Source: Bacillota bacterium (GTDB lineage: Bacteria; Bacillota; Clostridia; Lachnospirales; Lachnospiraceae). From it: 64,000 nucleotides of DNA. Both the position numbers and the translations under genes were made by a program. The notes beneath the pieces are model-generated. The model saw only the letters and a list, made by a program, of their open reading frames with translations, had not been told where the DNA came from and did not search any database. The number at the start of each line of letters is the position of its first letter. The first letter of the stretch is position 1. Location: the NCBI GenBank assembly GCA_023411225.1, contig JAEYPA010000183.1, positions 1-64,000 on the forward strand. Reading direction: 5' to 3'. Below are positions 1 through 8,680 of this stretch, piece by piece.

Positions 1-9
1 GAATCCCAT
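1..9 (-). CDS. Possible start of a T-box-controlled gene (partial)
   Basis: Only the first three codons (Met-Gly-Phe) of this candidate lie in the window. An AAAGGAG Shine-Dalgarno stands about 8 nt upstream of this ATG on the minus strand, and a T-box leader ends about 115 nt further upstream. An ATG five bases earlier is too close to the Shine-Dalgarno, and another further upstream has a weaker site. The product cannot be named; T-box targets are usually aminoacyl-tRNA synthetases or amino-acid biosynthesis or transport genes. Confidence 0.3.
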
Positions 10-125
10 ACCATCCTCTCCTTTCTATAGATAAACTTCTTCGCCATGATGCTATCCTTGACTTCTTTTTCCTTAACAAATTATTTGATTGTACAGGGAA
101 CTTGGTTATACTTTTCTTTACAATC

Positions 126-345
126 AAAAAGCCTCGTCTCTATATAGAGACGAGGTACTCGTGGTTCCACTCTAATTCACAGAAAGATAACTCTTGCTGT
201 AACTTTATACACATAACGGGTGTTACCGTATCTGCCTAACTTCAGGGAAGCTCAGCCGATCAGCTCATAGATGCACTTCATCTCTACTCCACTAAGGAAT
301 GCTTTCAGCCAGCGACACTCCCTCTCTGTTAGCTTAAATACAAAT
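126..345 (-). promoter_or_regulatory. T-box leader (tRNA-sensing riboswitch)
   Basis: Read on the minus strand, the leader carries AGAGAGGGAG near its 5' end and the hallmark T-box core GAGTGGAACCACGAG at about 157-172. A 24-nt terminator hairpin follows at once (132-155, CCTCGTCTC paired with GAGACGAGG) with a T-rich tail. Known mechanism: uncharged tRNA pairs with the specifier loop and the T-box bulge and stabilises an antiterminator, so the downstream gene is read when its amino acid is short. The leader points off the left edge. I could not assign the specifier codon, so the cognate amino acid is unknown. The region between the T-box and the next gene holds nothing else I can see. Confidence 0.88.
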
Positions 346-407
346 TACTCTTCTATTCATTGCTGTTTTCAATATTCATTACTAATATGCCTGTAATTAA
401 GTTCATT

Positions 408-2402
408 TTATGCATCCTTTCTAGTTTTGTCAACTAGAATTTTATATATCTTCTGTTCGACCAGATCTTCTGTTTCCTCTAAAATATTATCTAAATTCTC
501 ATTTCTTTGGACCTGATAGATATAAAAAATTGCAAAGCCAAGTACCACCATAACAGCAAAACTGATAAACATAAGCTTCCATCCCAAATCATCCCACTGG
601 TTACTACTATTCTTTTCCAGACTCATTGCCTGGTTTTTCGCCGCTTCTCGTAGCACCACTGCCTGGTTTTCTTCCTCAACCAAATGTTTTATATCTGGAG
701 CTTTATTTGGCATTGCAGAATTTACCGATTTCTTGTCTAGATCAAACGTAATCTCTCGAATTCCTTCCTTCTCTTTTATGATAGAATAGTCAAGTACCTG
801 TCCACTTCTAAAATGAAACCGGAGTACAATTTCTTTTTTCTCCGGCAGAAAGGCAAGGAATTCTTCAGTCAGGTTCAAACTATGATTCTCATAATCTGGT
901 AGAAAGCTATATCCATATTCCTGATAAGTGGTCCAATCCAGCGGGCCGACTGGCTTTTTATTTTTCGTGAAGGCTTCCATGGAAATTACAGCATCCCCCT
1001 GATCCTGCATTGGTATATTCCAGCTTGCTTCTTTGGTTCCATCCTTTTTAAAAGATGGTTTACCTACCTTTATTAGGCTTATATTCCATGATGGCCCCGA
1101 TGAAAATGCAATACCTATCGTTCCAAGTACTCCATTGGCAGTCGCTTGCAGAGACTTTAAAAATGATTTTTTTATTGTTATCTTGTTGTCAGTTACGGTA
1201 TAATCCAGATTTTTTCTCAAGCTTTTCTTATTGTAAACAGGTGTCCCCAATTTCCCAGAATTCAAAGTAAAAGCCAATGTTATATCCTTAATTGGTTTAT
1301 CTTCAACTATATAAATAGCATCCGAAGAGCCATAGGAATAATTATTTCGTTTATAATTCTTTAGTATGTATGCCAAATCCAAATCATCCCATTGATTCGT
1401 AATTCGATTATATATCACCCCTGTATCCCATAGAAAGAACGAGAGTTTCGCTTTATAAGCCTTATTTACGAATTGATAAAAATATTTAAGCCTCTCACCT
1501 CTTATGATTGCATTGTTATAGGCTGGATATCCATACAACCCATACTCTACACAGACAACAGGAATCTTATTCTTGTTAAAATAAGTATCAATACATTCAA
1601 AAAAATATTGCATATGCTGCCTAGAACTCTGATTAAACGTTGTGGAATCAGCTGCGTTTACACTGAAGCTCCAAAGCCCATAATATTGTGCAGAAACAAT
1701 AATCCGACTATCTTTTAAATCCTTCAGTGCTGATACCATAGACTTACAATTATCCTCATTAACTTGTCCATTTAATAAAGGAAGAAGTAGATATCTCTCC
1801 TTATTCTTTCCACCTGCACCACGAACAACACTAATAAAGTTTTTATTATAATTAGAAAGAACATTCAACTGTTCTTTAATTGATATATCAGAAAAAATTG
1901 GAGCATTGACTGCTTCAAAACAGAGTTGATCATTATACTCCCTAAAATATTCCGCAATCTGTTTCCATAAAAATCTGTATACCTTCATTGTCTCATCCAC
2001 ATTCTTGGTATCATTAATCCATTTCCAAGAATCGTCATACATCGTTAAAATCACATTCATTTTTTTAGAAATTGCAGCATCTACAAATCTCTTAATCTTA
2101 GCGAGGTACTCCTTATCAATTACATTGCTGTCTTCCTCCCAGTGACCTTGCCAGGTAACTGGGATTCTAATTGAGGAAAACCCCTGACTTCTCACGTTAT
2201 CTACAATGGCTGTGGTAGATTTTTCATCCAAGACCATATCTTCCAATCCGGTTTCAAAAGTATTCCCAAGATTAATACCAGAACCCAATCGTTCTACATA
2301 ATCAATACCAGTTGACGTTGCTTCTACATTATGCTTTGGCAAACATAGTATTGTAAGTGCTATCATTAAGGCTGTAATAATATAGTTTATCTTATTCTTC
2401 AT
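408..2402 (-). CDS. Membrane-anchored GH5-like protein with degenerate active site and X2 module
   Basis: This 664-aa protein has an N-terminal signal segment, a GH5 cellulase-like TIM barrel, an X2 (CBM_X2-like) Ig module at about 365-420, and one transmembrane helix at about 607-628 with a charged 35-residue cytoplasmic tail. The fold is recognisable from SGINLGNTFE, the IRIPVTW strand (R79) and the nucleophile strand VVCVEYG (E286). Several catalytic positions are altered: the usual His-His-Asp is TMYDD, the acid/base Asn-Glu-Pro is Asn-Ala-Pro (A167), and the His-Tyr motif is AQYY. I infer a non-catalytic, surface-displayed carbohydrate-binding or sensing protein. I chose the internal ATG because GAGGGA precedes it and the signal peptide then starts directly. 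ispF lies 78 nt upstream on the same strand. Confidence 0.82.
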   Translation of the reverse strand: MKNKINYIITALMIALTILCLPKHNVEATSTGIDYVERLGSGINLGNTFETGLEDMVLDEKSTTAIVDNVRSQGFSSIRIPVTWQGHWEEDSNVIDKEYLAKIKRFVDAAISKKMNVILTMYDDSWKWINDTKNVDETMKVYRFLWKQIAEYFREYNDQLCFEAVNAPIFSDISIKEQLNVLSNYNKNFISVVRGAGGKNKERYLLLPLLNGQVNEDNCKSMVSALKDLKDSRIIVSAQYYGLWSFSVNAADSTTFNQSSRQHMQYFFECIDTYFNKNKIPVVCVEYGLYGYPAYNNAIIRGERLKYFYQFVNKAYKAKLSFFLWDTGVIYNRITNQWDDLDLAYILKNYKRNNYSYGSSDAIYIVEDKPIKDITLAFTLNSGKLGTPVYNKKSLRKNLDYTVTDNKITIKKSFLKSLQATANGVLGTIGIAFSSGPSWNISLIKVGKPSFKKDGTKEASWNIPMQDQGDAVISMEAFTKNKKPVGPLDWTTYQEYGYSFLPDYENHSLNLTEEFLAFLPEKKEIVLRFHFRSGQVLDYSIIKEKEGIREITFDLDKKSVNSAMPNKAPDIKHLVEEENQAVVLREAAKNQAMSLEKNSSNQWDDLGWKLMFISFAVMVVLGFAIFYIYQVQRNENLDNILEETEDLVEQKIYKILVDKTRKDA

Positions 2403-2480
2403 CTTGTCCCTCATAATATTGCAAAACAGATTAATATCCAAATTTTACCATATTATCACTTGACTTACAAGCCCTTACTT

Positions 2481-3023
2481 CTATCTTCCATGACAGCCGC
2501 CACAACCACCACATCCTCCAGCCATGTCTATTTCATCATAGGCATAATTATAGACGGTATTTAACAGACAGATGGCTTGAGCAATGATTCCTTCGCCTAA
2601 ACCTGTAAAACCCATCCCTTCTTCTGTAGTAGCTTTTACATTAATTCTGTGAGTTTCAATCTGAAGTGTATTGGCAATATTCTCTACCATCTTAGAGATA
2701 TGTGGTGCCATCTTTGGATTCTGTGCAATAATGGTAGCATCAATATTTTCTATGATATAGAGCTGTTCATTTAGAAGCTCCCTTACCTGCTGTAAAAGCT
2801 CTAAGCTGTCAGCTCCTTTATACTTAGGATCTGTATCCGGAAAATGTTTTCCAATATCACCTAAACCAGCTGCCCCTAACAGAGCATCCATAATGGCATG
2901 TACTAAAACATCCGCATCTGAATGTCCTAATAGCCCTTTTTCATAAGGTATTGTTACTCCACCCAGTATCAAAGGTCTACCCTCTACTAATTTATGAACA
3001 TCATATCCCATTCCTATTCTCAT
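2481..3023 (-). CDS. ispF: 2-C-methyl-D-erythritol 2,4-cyclodiphosphate synthase with Cys/Gly-rich tail
   Basis: IspF cyclises CDP-methylerythritol 2-phosphate to the 2,4-cyclodiphosphate in the cytosolic MEP route to isoprenoids. The metal-binding GYDVH motif is at residues 6-10, followed by LLGHSDADVLVHAIMDALLG, FPDTDPKYKGADS and the C-terminal KATTEEGMGFTGLGEGI. The family usually stops near 157 residues. This 180-aa protein continues with a linker and a tail holding CGGCGGCHGR, three Cys and one His that could bind metal or form disulfides. Its role is unknown. The start is the ATG preceded by AGAGGTG at 6-nt spacing; an in-frame GTG three codons earlier overlaps that site. Confidence 0.95.
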   Translation of the reverse strand: MRIGMGYDVHKLVEGRPLILGGVTIPYEKGLLGHSDADVLVHAIMDALLGAAGLGDIGKHFPDTDPKYKGADSLELLQQVRELLNEQLYIIENIDATIIAQNPKMAPHISKMVENIANTLQIETHRINVKATTEEGMGFTGLGEGIIAQAICLLNTVYNYAYDEIDMAGGCGGCGGCHGR

Positions 3024-3124
3024 TTTCTTCACCTCTTATATCGCTTTGATTAGCATACCCAATTTTGCTCTATCATACCATAAAAAACAGTCTGTTTACA
3101 AGAATAAAGAAGTTTCTGGTAAAT

Positions 3125-3154
3125 AAAAAAGCCATTATAGTAATCTATAATGGC
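3125..3154 (-). terminator. Terminator of the tRNA pair
   Basis: A perfect 10-bp stem (GCCATTATAG) with a 4-nt loop is followed on the minus strand by six T residues, directly downstream of tRNA-Met. Confidence 0.88.
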
Positions 3155-3162
3155 TTAAATCA

Positions 3163-3236
3163 TAGCGGAAGGGGGATTTGAACCCTCGACACCACGGGTA
3201 TGAACCGTGTGCTCTAGCCAACTGAGCTATTCCGCC
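3163..3236 (-). tRNA. tRNA-Met (CAU anticodon)
   Basis: On the minus strand this folds as a 74-nt tRNA: acceptor GGCGGAA with TTCCGCT, D-stem GCTC/GAGC, an anticodon loop containing CAT, and T-loop TTCAAAT. CCA is not encoded. The T-stem GAGGG/CCCCC has one A-C mismatch, and the first acceptor pair is G-U. The elongator form is likely because the first acceptor pair is not the C-A mismatch of an initiator; a tRNA-Ile with lysidine at C34 cannot be excluded. Confidence 0.92.
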
Positions 3237-3239
3237 GGA

Positions 3240-3312
3240 TGGGACCAACAGGGCTCGAACCTGTGACCCCCTGCTTGTAAGGCAGGTGCTCTCCCAGCTG
3301 AGCTATGATCCC
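3240..3312 (-). tRNA. tRNA-Val (UAC anticodon)
   Basis: This is a 73-nt cloverleaf on the minus strand: acceptor GGGATCA with TGGTCCC, D-stem GCTC/GAGC, anticodon stem CCTGC/GCAGG with loop CTTACAA (anticodon TAC), and T-loop TTCGAGC. CCA is not encoded. Only 3 nt separate it from tRNA-Met, so the two are processed from one transcript. Confidence 0.95.
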
Positions 3313-3345
3313 AAGGACACGTTGTAAAACGTGAGTACGAAAAAT

Positions 3346-3374
3346 ATTATATAAATAATAAGATATTTTGTCAA
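3346..3374 (-). promoter_or_regulatory. Consensus sigma-A promoter for the tRNA operon
   Basis: The minus strand reads TTGACA (3369-3374), a 17-nt spacer, then TATAAT (3346-3351). Both hexamers match consensus exactly, as expected for a strongly expressed stable-RNA operon. The start site would fall about 25 nt before tRNA-Val. Confidence 0.88.
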
Positions 3375-3517
3375 GAGGTTTTTGATATATATTAAACATA
3401 TTTTTGATTTGTTTGAACTTTTACGACAATATGAACAACTCATAAAAACGTTGAAACTATTTCTATTATTACATATAATAATAGAAAATGACACTTACCT
3501 AGATTGGAGGAACGTGC

Positions 3518-4444
3518 ATGTATTATTTTATTGTTAATCCAAAGTCCAAAACTGGAAAAGGATTAAAAATATGGCGTAAGGTACAAGAAAAATTAGATGA
3601 ACTTAATATTTCCTATAAATACTACTTTACCCATTATGAATATCATTCTACTAAAATTGCTGAGGAAATTTGTAAACGATATAAAGGCATAAAGAAAATT
3701 GTTGTATTAGGGGGAGATGGAACTGTTAATGAAGTAATAAACGGGATTCACTCCTACAAGGATGTTATGCTAGGATACCTCCCAACTGGTTCAAGTAATG
3801 ATTTGGCTCGAAGCCTTCACATTCCAGGAGATCCATTGAAAGCCTTGGATCTACTGCTAAATGGTCATCATTTTGTCTACTATGATCATGGACAAGTATC
3901 ATTTTCTAACGGCAAGAAACCACGAAAGTTTGCGGTAAGTTCTGGTATTGGATTTGATGCTGTAGTGTGCTACCAAGCACTTAATTCCAAATTAAAGAAA
4001 GTCCTAAATAGGATTAAGCTTGGCAAACTCACCTATGGTATTCTGGCCCTAAAAGGAATTATGAGATATAAACCCTGCGATGGAGAGTTGATTATAGATG
4101 GTGTAAAGCATATTAAGTTAAAGAATATTTTCTTTGCCGCCAGCATGATACAACCCTATGAAGGGGGAGGTTGTAAGATGGCTCCACAAGCAAATGCTTC
4201 TGATGGCAAGCTTTCCGTCTGTGTCTTTAATGACATTGCAAAATACAAAATATTATTTGTTCTTCCCTTGATGTTTATCGGCAAACATACCATTTTCAAA
4301 AAATACCTTACTCTTTTTGATTGTGATACGTTAGAGATTAATTTGGAAAAGAAACAAGTAATACATACTGACGGTGAATACGTTGGGCAAAGCGACCACA
4401 TATTTTTACGTTGTAATAAAGAACAGGTACGCATGCTTCTATAG
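3518..4444 (+). CDS. Diacylglycerol kinase family lipid kinase (YegS/DgkB-like)
   Basis: This 308-aa member of the DAG-kinase catalytic family would phosphorylate a membrane lipid, most often diacylglycerol, using ATP. It has the opening strand YYFIVNPKSKTGKG, the nucleotide-binding GGDGTVNEV at 65-73, and the LPTGSSNDLAR motif at 88-98, where the usual family form is GTxNDFA. Length is normal. GGAGG stands 7 nt before the ATG. In Gram-positives DgkB recycles diacylglycerol released by LtaS. Two LtaS-like genes lie at about 47-52 kb, so a link is possible but not shown. Other YegS-type lipid substrates cannot be ruled out. Confidence 0.9.
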   Translation: MYYFIVNPKSKTGKGLKIWRKVQEKLDELNISYKYYFTHYEYHSTKIAEEICKRYKGIKKIVVLGGDGTVNEVINGIHSYKDVMLGYLPTGSSNDLARSLHIPGDPLKALDLLLNGHHFVYYDHGQVSFSNGKKPRKFAVSSGIGFDAVVCYQALNSKLKKVLNRIKLGKLTYGILALKGIMRYKPCDGELIIDGVKHIKLKNIFFAASMIQPYEGGGCKMAPQANASDGKLSVCVFNDIAKYKILFVLPLMFIGKHTIFKKYLTLFDCDTLEINLEKKQVIHTDGEYVGQSDHIFLRCNKEQVRMLL

Positions 4445-4458
4445 CATGCATACCTGTT
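4422..4458 (+). terminator. Terminator of the lipid kinase gene
   Basis: AACAGGTA...GCATGCT pairs with AGCATGC...TACCTGTT and is followed by a T-run. The hairpin begins inside the last codons of the kinase gene. The next 190 nt, up to the VanZ-like gene, hold no other feature I can support. Confidence 0.82.
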
Positions 4459-4645
4459 TTTCTGTTTATTCCTTTCTTGTCTTAATTATTACATTTTCCC
4501 TTATATTTGGTAATTATTACTGTACAAATTTATCAAAATATTGTAAAGTATTTTTATATGACACAAATTTTCTACTTAAATAATTTATATTATTAACTAT
4601 CAGTAACTAAAAACTATTTTTTAAAGATATTAGGAAGGATTACTA

Positions 4646-5503
4646 ATGTTTCGAAACTCGAACTCTTATTTATTTAAAGGTATCATAATGGCTATCTTAA
4701 CATTTATTGTTGAGTACATTGTCTGTACCTTAATAAATAACACAATATTGCTGACGCTACTAGTTATTATTACTCTAGTGATAACCAACCATATCTTGTT
4801 AGAAATAACTTTGCGGTATAAAGCATGTTTCATGCTTAGCATTATTCTACTTATTTTGTGGGGTGGCCTATTGTACCTGCTTAAGACAAATGGTGACATA
4901 GGTACGCTTCAATATTCTTGGGAATTCTGGATTATCCCGGCATTGAACTGGCTGATACCTTATATCTACTGTTTCATTAGGCAATATTTAGACCGAGGAC
5001 CACGTTTCCCAGACTATAACAAATTTTTTGTTTCAATGACCATTATTTTCTTTATCCCATTTACAATTATTTTTATATACATAAATTACGTGAACCCGAG
5101 CTTTATCTTTGTCTATCATCCCAAGGAATACTCCTATATTCCTTTTTATACAACAGCAACCTATATTGAAAATATTTTAAACCATACTATAAAACTTTCC
5201 AGTTTTTCAATTTACATATGTCTTTATACCCTGTTATTTTTACCTTTAGGTTATCATATACGTTTATTGGCCAAATCCTTTTCACTGGTAACCCGTTTTA
5301 TACTCTTTGCAGTTATTTGTGTTGGTGCGGAAATCATTAAGATACCTATTTTAGATACCTTTAACATTGATAACATTTTTTATTCCTTTATTGGAATATT
5401 ATTAGGCGCCGGTTTGTTTTCTTTCGTAGATTACAAGCACTACCAAAAGAAGGATAGAGAATATCTATATAAATCATCCTTCAATTTTACATATCGGTAT
5501 TAA
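4646..5503 (+). CDS. VanZ-like multi-pass membrane protein
   Basis: This is a 285-aa protein with about seven or eight hydrophobic segments. The C-terminal part matches the VanZ-like pattern: LLFLPLGYHIRLL, then an acidic position in AEIIKIP, then a DTFNIDNIFYSFIGILLGAG block. The N-terminal 140 residues are hydrophobic and unrecognised. AGGAAGG precedes the ATG by 7 nt. VanZ proper gives low-level teicoplanin resistance, but most homologues have no known role, so I make no functional claim. The gene stands alone and converges on the AI-2E gene downstream. Confidence 0.68.
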   Translation: MFRNSNSYLFKGIIMAILTFIVEYIVCTLINNTILLTLLVIITLVITNHILLEITLRYKACFMLSIILLILWGGLLYLLKTNGDIGTLQYSWEFWIIPALNWLIPYIYCFIRQYLDRGPRFPDYNKFFVSMTIIFFIPFTIIFIYINYVNPSFIFVYHPKEYSYIPFYTTATYIENILNHTIKLSSFSIYICLYTLLFLPLGYHIRLLAKSFSLVTRFILFAVICVGAEIIKIPILDTFNIDNIFYSFIGILLGAGLFSFVDYKHYQKKDREYLYKSSFNFTYRY

Positions 5504-5529
5504 TGTCAGAAGAATATTATTAAAATAAA

Positions 5530-5565
5530 AGAGAGAAAAGACAGTGAATATCTGCTTTTCTCTCT
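5530..5565. terminator. Bidirectional terminator between convergent genes
   Basis: The stem AGAGAGAAAAG/CTTTTCTCTCT has A/T-rich flanks on both sides and sits between the VanZ-like gene (+) and the AI-2E gene (-). Confidence 0.82.
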
Positions 5566-5578
5566 TTTTACGAGATTT

Positions 5579-6892
5579 CTAGAATTTTCGATATTTATTT
5601 ATATCATTAATTATAATCTGTATTCCTCGAATTAATGTGTCGAACAAACCTGCTCGGTACAGATTTACTACAATCATACCAATCGGTATTCCAACAATAA
5701 CTCCAAAAAGACCACCAAACCGGTATCCAATAAAAAGAAAGAACAGTGTCATAAGTGGAGTTAAGCCAATGCTATCTCCTACCATCTTAGGTTGTAAGAG
5801 TTGTTTAACAGTCTGACAAATTATATATAGCGCAAGAAGAATCAGCGTCTCCTGATACCTTTTATTCAGCAAATCAATAAGCATCCACGGCCATAAGACT
5901 GTTCCTGTACCAAAAACTGGAAGTAAGTCTAAAAATGCTATCAGCAATGCTAATAGCAAAGCATAATCCGCAGATATAATCTTCAAACCAATAAATAGTA
6001 TAATTGTAATAATGACCATAATCTTAAACTGGGCTTTAAAATAGCCCCCTACTGCTTTTTTAAAATTAGAGGTAACTAGATTATAGTAATTTAATGACGA
6101 CTCTGGAATCCATTTCTTAAAACCTTCCACCATATGATCTTTTTCAGCAATAAAGAAATAGGATGAAATAATAGTAATTATAAACATGAAGAATCCATTA
6201 CCCACAGCCTTTACCATATCAGAGGCATCTCCTATGGTAGGTCTTTTCATATTGGATAAGAACTCCTTGATATACTCATCCAAATGAAGGAAAAAATTCT
6301 CGATTCCTTGAGTAATCTTTGTAGGAAACAATTTATACTTTTCTCCAAATTCATTGGCAATACCTGTTAATGACTTTTCAAAATCAGAATATATATTATC
6401 TAGGTTTCCAATCATACTGGAAGCCTGCCTAAAAACTTGATTACCAATGATATAAAGTAGCAGAATCACAGCTCCCAGAACAACAATAATGATAAAAGCT
6501 GAACTGAATTTACGGACAATCTTTAGCTTACGCTCCAAAAACTTTACTAATGGGTTGCAGATCATGGCAATAATCCAACCTATCACAAACGGAATAAAGA
6601 ACCCTAACAATCTTGGAACTCCTAGTATAAGAAACAATAACACTAAGAAAGCTAGCATAAGATTAATCACTATTTTCAGATATAACTGCCATTTTTTTAT
6701 ATTTCCCGACTCGAACTCTTGGGTTGGGGTATTAGGAATCTTGTACACAATCGTCTTTTTGTCTGTGACTATTTTCTTTATGTTTGCACTTATCTTGTTT
6801 GTGTGTTTATGTGATTTCATATCATTGTCACTTGTCATTGGCTGCTCAGTAGTATTTTGTTGTATATTTTCTTTTCCAGGCTTCTTACTCAT
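5579..6892 (-). CDS. AI-2E family transporter (YtvI-like permease)
   Basis: This 437-aa protein starts with a long hydrophilic segment of about 65 residues. It continues with the usual AI-2E (UPF0118) layout: paired N-terminal helices (GFFIPFVIGWIIAMICNPLVKFLE), a soluble central region, and a C-terminal membrane block containing LLPVFGTGTVLWPW and QPKMVGDSIGLTPL. Members export diverse small molecules or act in Na/H exchange; some, such as YtvI, are sporulation-linked. The substrate is unknown. I start at the fifth codon of the open frame because TGGAG lies 7 nt upstream of that ATG. It is the first of three members in this window. Confidence 0.88.
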   Translation of the reverse strand: MSKKPGKENIQQNTTEQPMTSDNDMKSHKHTNKISANIKKIVTDKKTIVYKIPNTPTQEFESGNIKKWQLYLKIVINLMLAFLVLLFLILGVPRLLGFFIPFVIGWIIAMICNPLVKFLERKLKIVRKFSSAFIIIVVLGAVILLLYIIGNQVFRQASSMIGNLDNIYSDFEKSLTGIANEFGEKYKLFPTKITQGIENFFLHLDEYIKEFLSNMKRPTIGDASDMVKAVGNGFFMFIITIISSYFFIAEKDHMVEGFKKWIPESSLNYYNLVTSNFKKAVGGYFKAQFKIMVIITIILFIGLKIISADYALLLALLIAFLDLLPVFGTGTVLWPWMLIDLLNKRYQETLILLALYIICQTVKQLLQPKMVGDSIGLTPLMTLFFLFIGYRFGGLFGVIVGIPIGMIVVNLYRAGLFDTLIRGIQIIINDINKYRKF

Positions 6893-6992
6893 ACATTTCT
6901 CCATATTATATTAGAACTCAGAAAACCTAACATTTTCTACCATTCCATTATATAAGTAATATATCATAAATCATCGTAAAATAACAAGATAA

Positions 6993-7835
6993 TTAGTGTT
7001 TTATAAATGGTCTTGCTACTAATGTAGCAAAAAAAACGACAGCTGCTACAATAACAATAGTTGGACCTGTAGCGGTATTATTATAGTAAGACAAAATTAA
7101 CCCTAATATACCTGAAAAAACGGAAATCAGTATTGAGAATAAGTGATATTCTCTCATGTCATCTGCCAAATTACGACTAGCAGCAGCTGGTAAAATAAGA
7201 AGCGCATTGATGATTAATATACCCACCCACTTTATTGATAACATCACAATAACTGCAATTAGCACAACAAATAGATTGTCAATTAGGATAACCCTAACTC
7301 CTCTGCTTTTGGCTAAGGACCTATTTACACTTAAAGCGTGTAGCTTGTTAAAGGCAAAAAGCCAAAAGACTATAGTAACCACAAAAATAAGCAACAGAAA
7401 TACTATTTCCTTTGCAGTAATACTTAGTATATCTCCTACCAAAAGACTGGAGTATTTGGAAAAATTACCGCCTTTAGAAAGAATCACAAGACCTATTGCA
7501 GTACTAAAGGATGCAAATACCGAAATAATCGTATCTGTAGAAATCGTATTCATGCGCTTAATCTTATTTAACAAAAGTGCAAAAATAACTGCAAAAGTAA
7601 CCATGGACAGACTTGTATCAGCAATTCCAAAAATAACACCTATTGCAATTCCAGTAAATGCAGAGTGCCCTAAGGCTTCAGAAAAGAAGGCCATACGATT
7701 ATTTACAATCATTGTGCCCAGCAGGCCGAACAATGGGGTGATAATTAATATCGCCATAAAGGCATTCTTCATAAAATCATACTGAATCCATTGAAATGGA
7801 AGTAACGTTTCTAAAATCTTATAAATTACGTTCAT
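6993..7835 (-). CDS. znuB: Metal ABC transporter permease (ZnuB/AdcB-like)
   Basis: A 280-aa integral membrane protein of the ABC-3 family that forms the channel of a zinc/manganese importer. Diagnostic parts are the FFSEALGHSAFTGIAIG block, a coupling segment around NKIKRMNTISTDTII, and the SIKWVGILIINALLILPAAASRNL helix. Its ATG overlaps the stop of the ATPase gene by 4 nt (ATGA), so the two are translationally coupled. The His-rich binding protein in the same operon points to zinc. Confidence 0.92.
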   Translation of the reverse strand: MNVIYKILETLLPFQWIQYDFMKNAFMAILIITPLFGLLGTMIVNNRMAFFSEALGHSAFTGIAIGVIFGIADTSLSMVTFAVIFALLLNKIKRMNTISTDTIISVFASFSTAIGLVILSKGGNFSKYSSLLVGDILSITAKEIVFLLLIFVVTIVFWLFAFNKLHALSVNRSLAKSRGVRVILIDNLFVVLIAVIVMLSIKWVGILIINALLILPAAASRNLADDMREYHLFSILISVFSGILGLILSYYNNTATGPTIVIVAAVVFFATLVARPFIKH

Positions 7836-8668
7836 GCTTCCTCCTCCATATACTTGGCATTTCCAAATACCTTCTTGAATTCGTCACTTTTAAATACCTC
7901 TGCTACTGTCCCTTCTTTAAGAATATCTCTATCTAGCAGTACTACATAATCTGCATATTTGGCCACATATTCTAGATCATGGCTGATTAGTATTGCCGCC
8001 AGATCATAATGCTCCTTAAGGTTTACAATATTTTTATAAAATAGATCCATACCATTCTGGTCGATACCGGAAACAGGTTCATCTAGAAGAAGTAGGTTTG
8101 GAACTGGCATAGTAGCAATAGAAAGCAATACCCTCTGAAGTTCTCCTCCAGACAGGTCACACACTGCTTTATCAATCAATCCCTCTGCATCAAAAAACTG
8201 TAGTTGTTGTTTGATTGCATCATAATATTTCTTACTTTTAAATAAAAATACCGGCTTATTGCTGATACAACTTGCGAATAAGTCATATACACTGGTTGGG
8301 GTATTTTTAGGAATATTTAAAACCTGAGGTACATACCCAATTTTCAGTTTCTCATTCTTCTTAGTTCCATTACTCCCTTCTCCCGTACAGCAGGAATTCT
8401 CTCCATGATGAAATTCTATTTTACCTGTATGTGGAATCTCTCCTAAAATTGCTTTCATTAACGTAGATTTACCCGCTCCATTACGCCCAATAATAGCTGT
8501 CAGTCTGCCACAGTGAATGTGAAGATTGACGTGTTCTAAGACTACTTGGTCACCAAAAATAACTCCAATATCCTGAATTTTAATACAATGGGTACCACAA
8601 GCCTTCTGTTCCTTACCTGCGGGGGCAATTGGTTCCACTAAACTTTGTGTCATTATGTGTTTATTCAT
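7832..8668 (-). CDS. znuC: Metal ABC transporter ATP-binding protein (ZnuC/AdcC-like)
   Basis: A 278-aa ABC ATPase with Walker A GRNGAGKST, Q-loop in IGYVPQVLN, signature LSGGELQRVLL, Walker B LLLLDEPVSG, and the switch His in ILISHDLEY. A 25-residue N-terminal extension precedes the ATPase core, and a short insert with two Cys (SCCTGEG) follows the first strand pair. It energises the ZnuB channel. The gene starts 12 nt after the binding-protein stop and overlaps znuB. Confidence 0.93.
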   Translation of the reverse strand: MNKHIMTQSLVEPIAPAGKEQKACGTHCIKIQDIGVIFGDQVVLEHVNLHIHCGRLTAIIGRNGAGKSTLMKAILGEIPHTGKIEFHHGENSCCTGEGSNGTKKNEKLKIGYVPQVLNIPKNTPTSVYDLFASCISNKPVFLFKSKKYYDAIKQQLQFFDAEGLIDKAVCDLSGGELQRVLLSIATMPVPNLLLLDEPVSGIDQNGMDLFYKNIVNLKEHYDLAAILISHDLEYVAKYADYVVLLDRDILKEGTVAEVFKSDEFKKVFGNAKYMEEEA

Positions 8669-8680
8669 AATTTCTCCCTT

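Noticed and set aside
7156..7785. 209-codon plus-strand frame opposite znuB
   Set aside because: It is the antisense shadow of a clear ABC permease gene, with no ribosome site and no protein-like pattern. The same applies to the long frame opposite livF (15704-16318) and the one opposite the disordered-protein gene (30979-31602).
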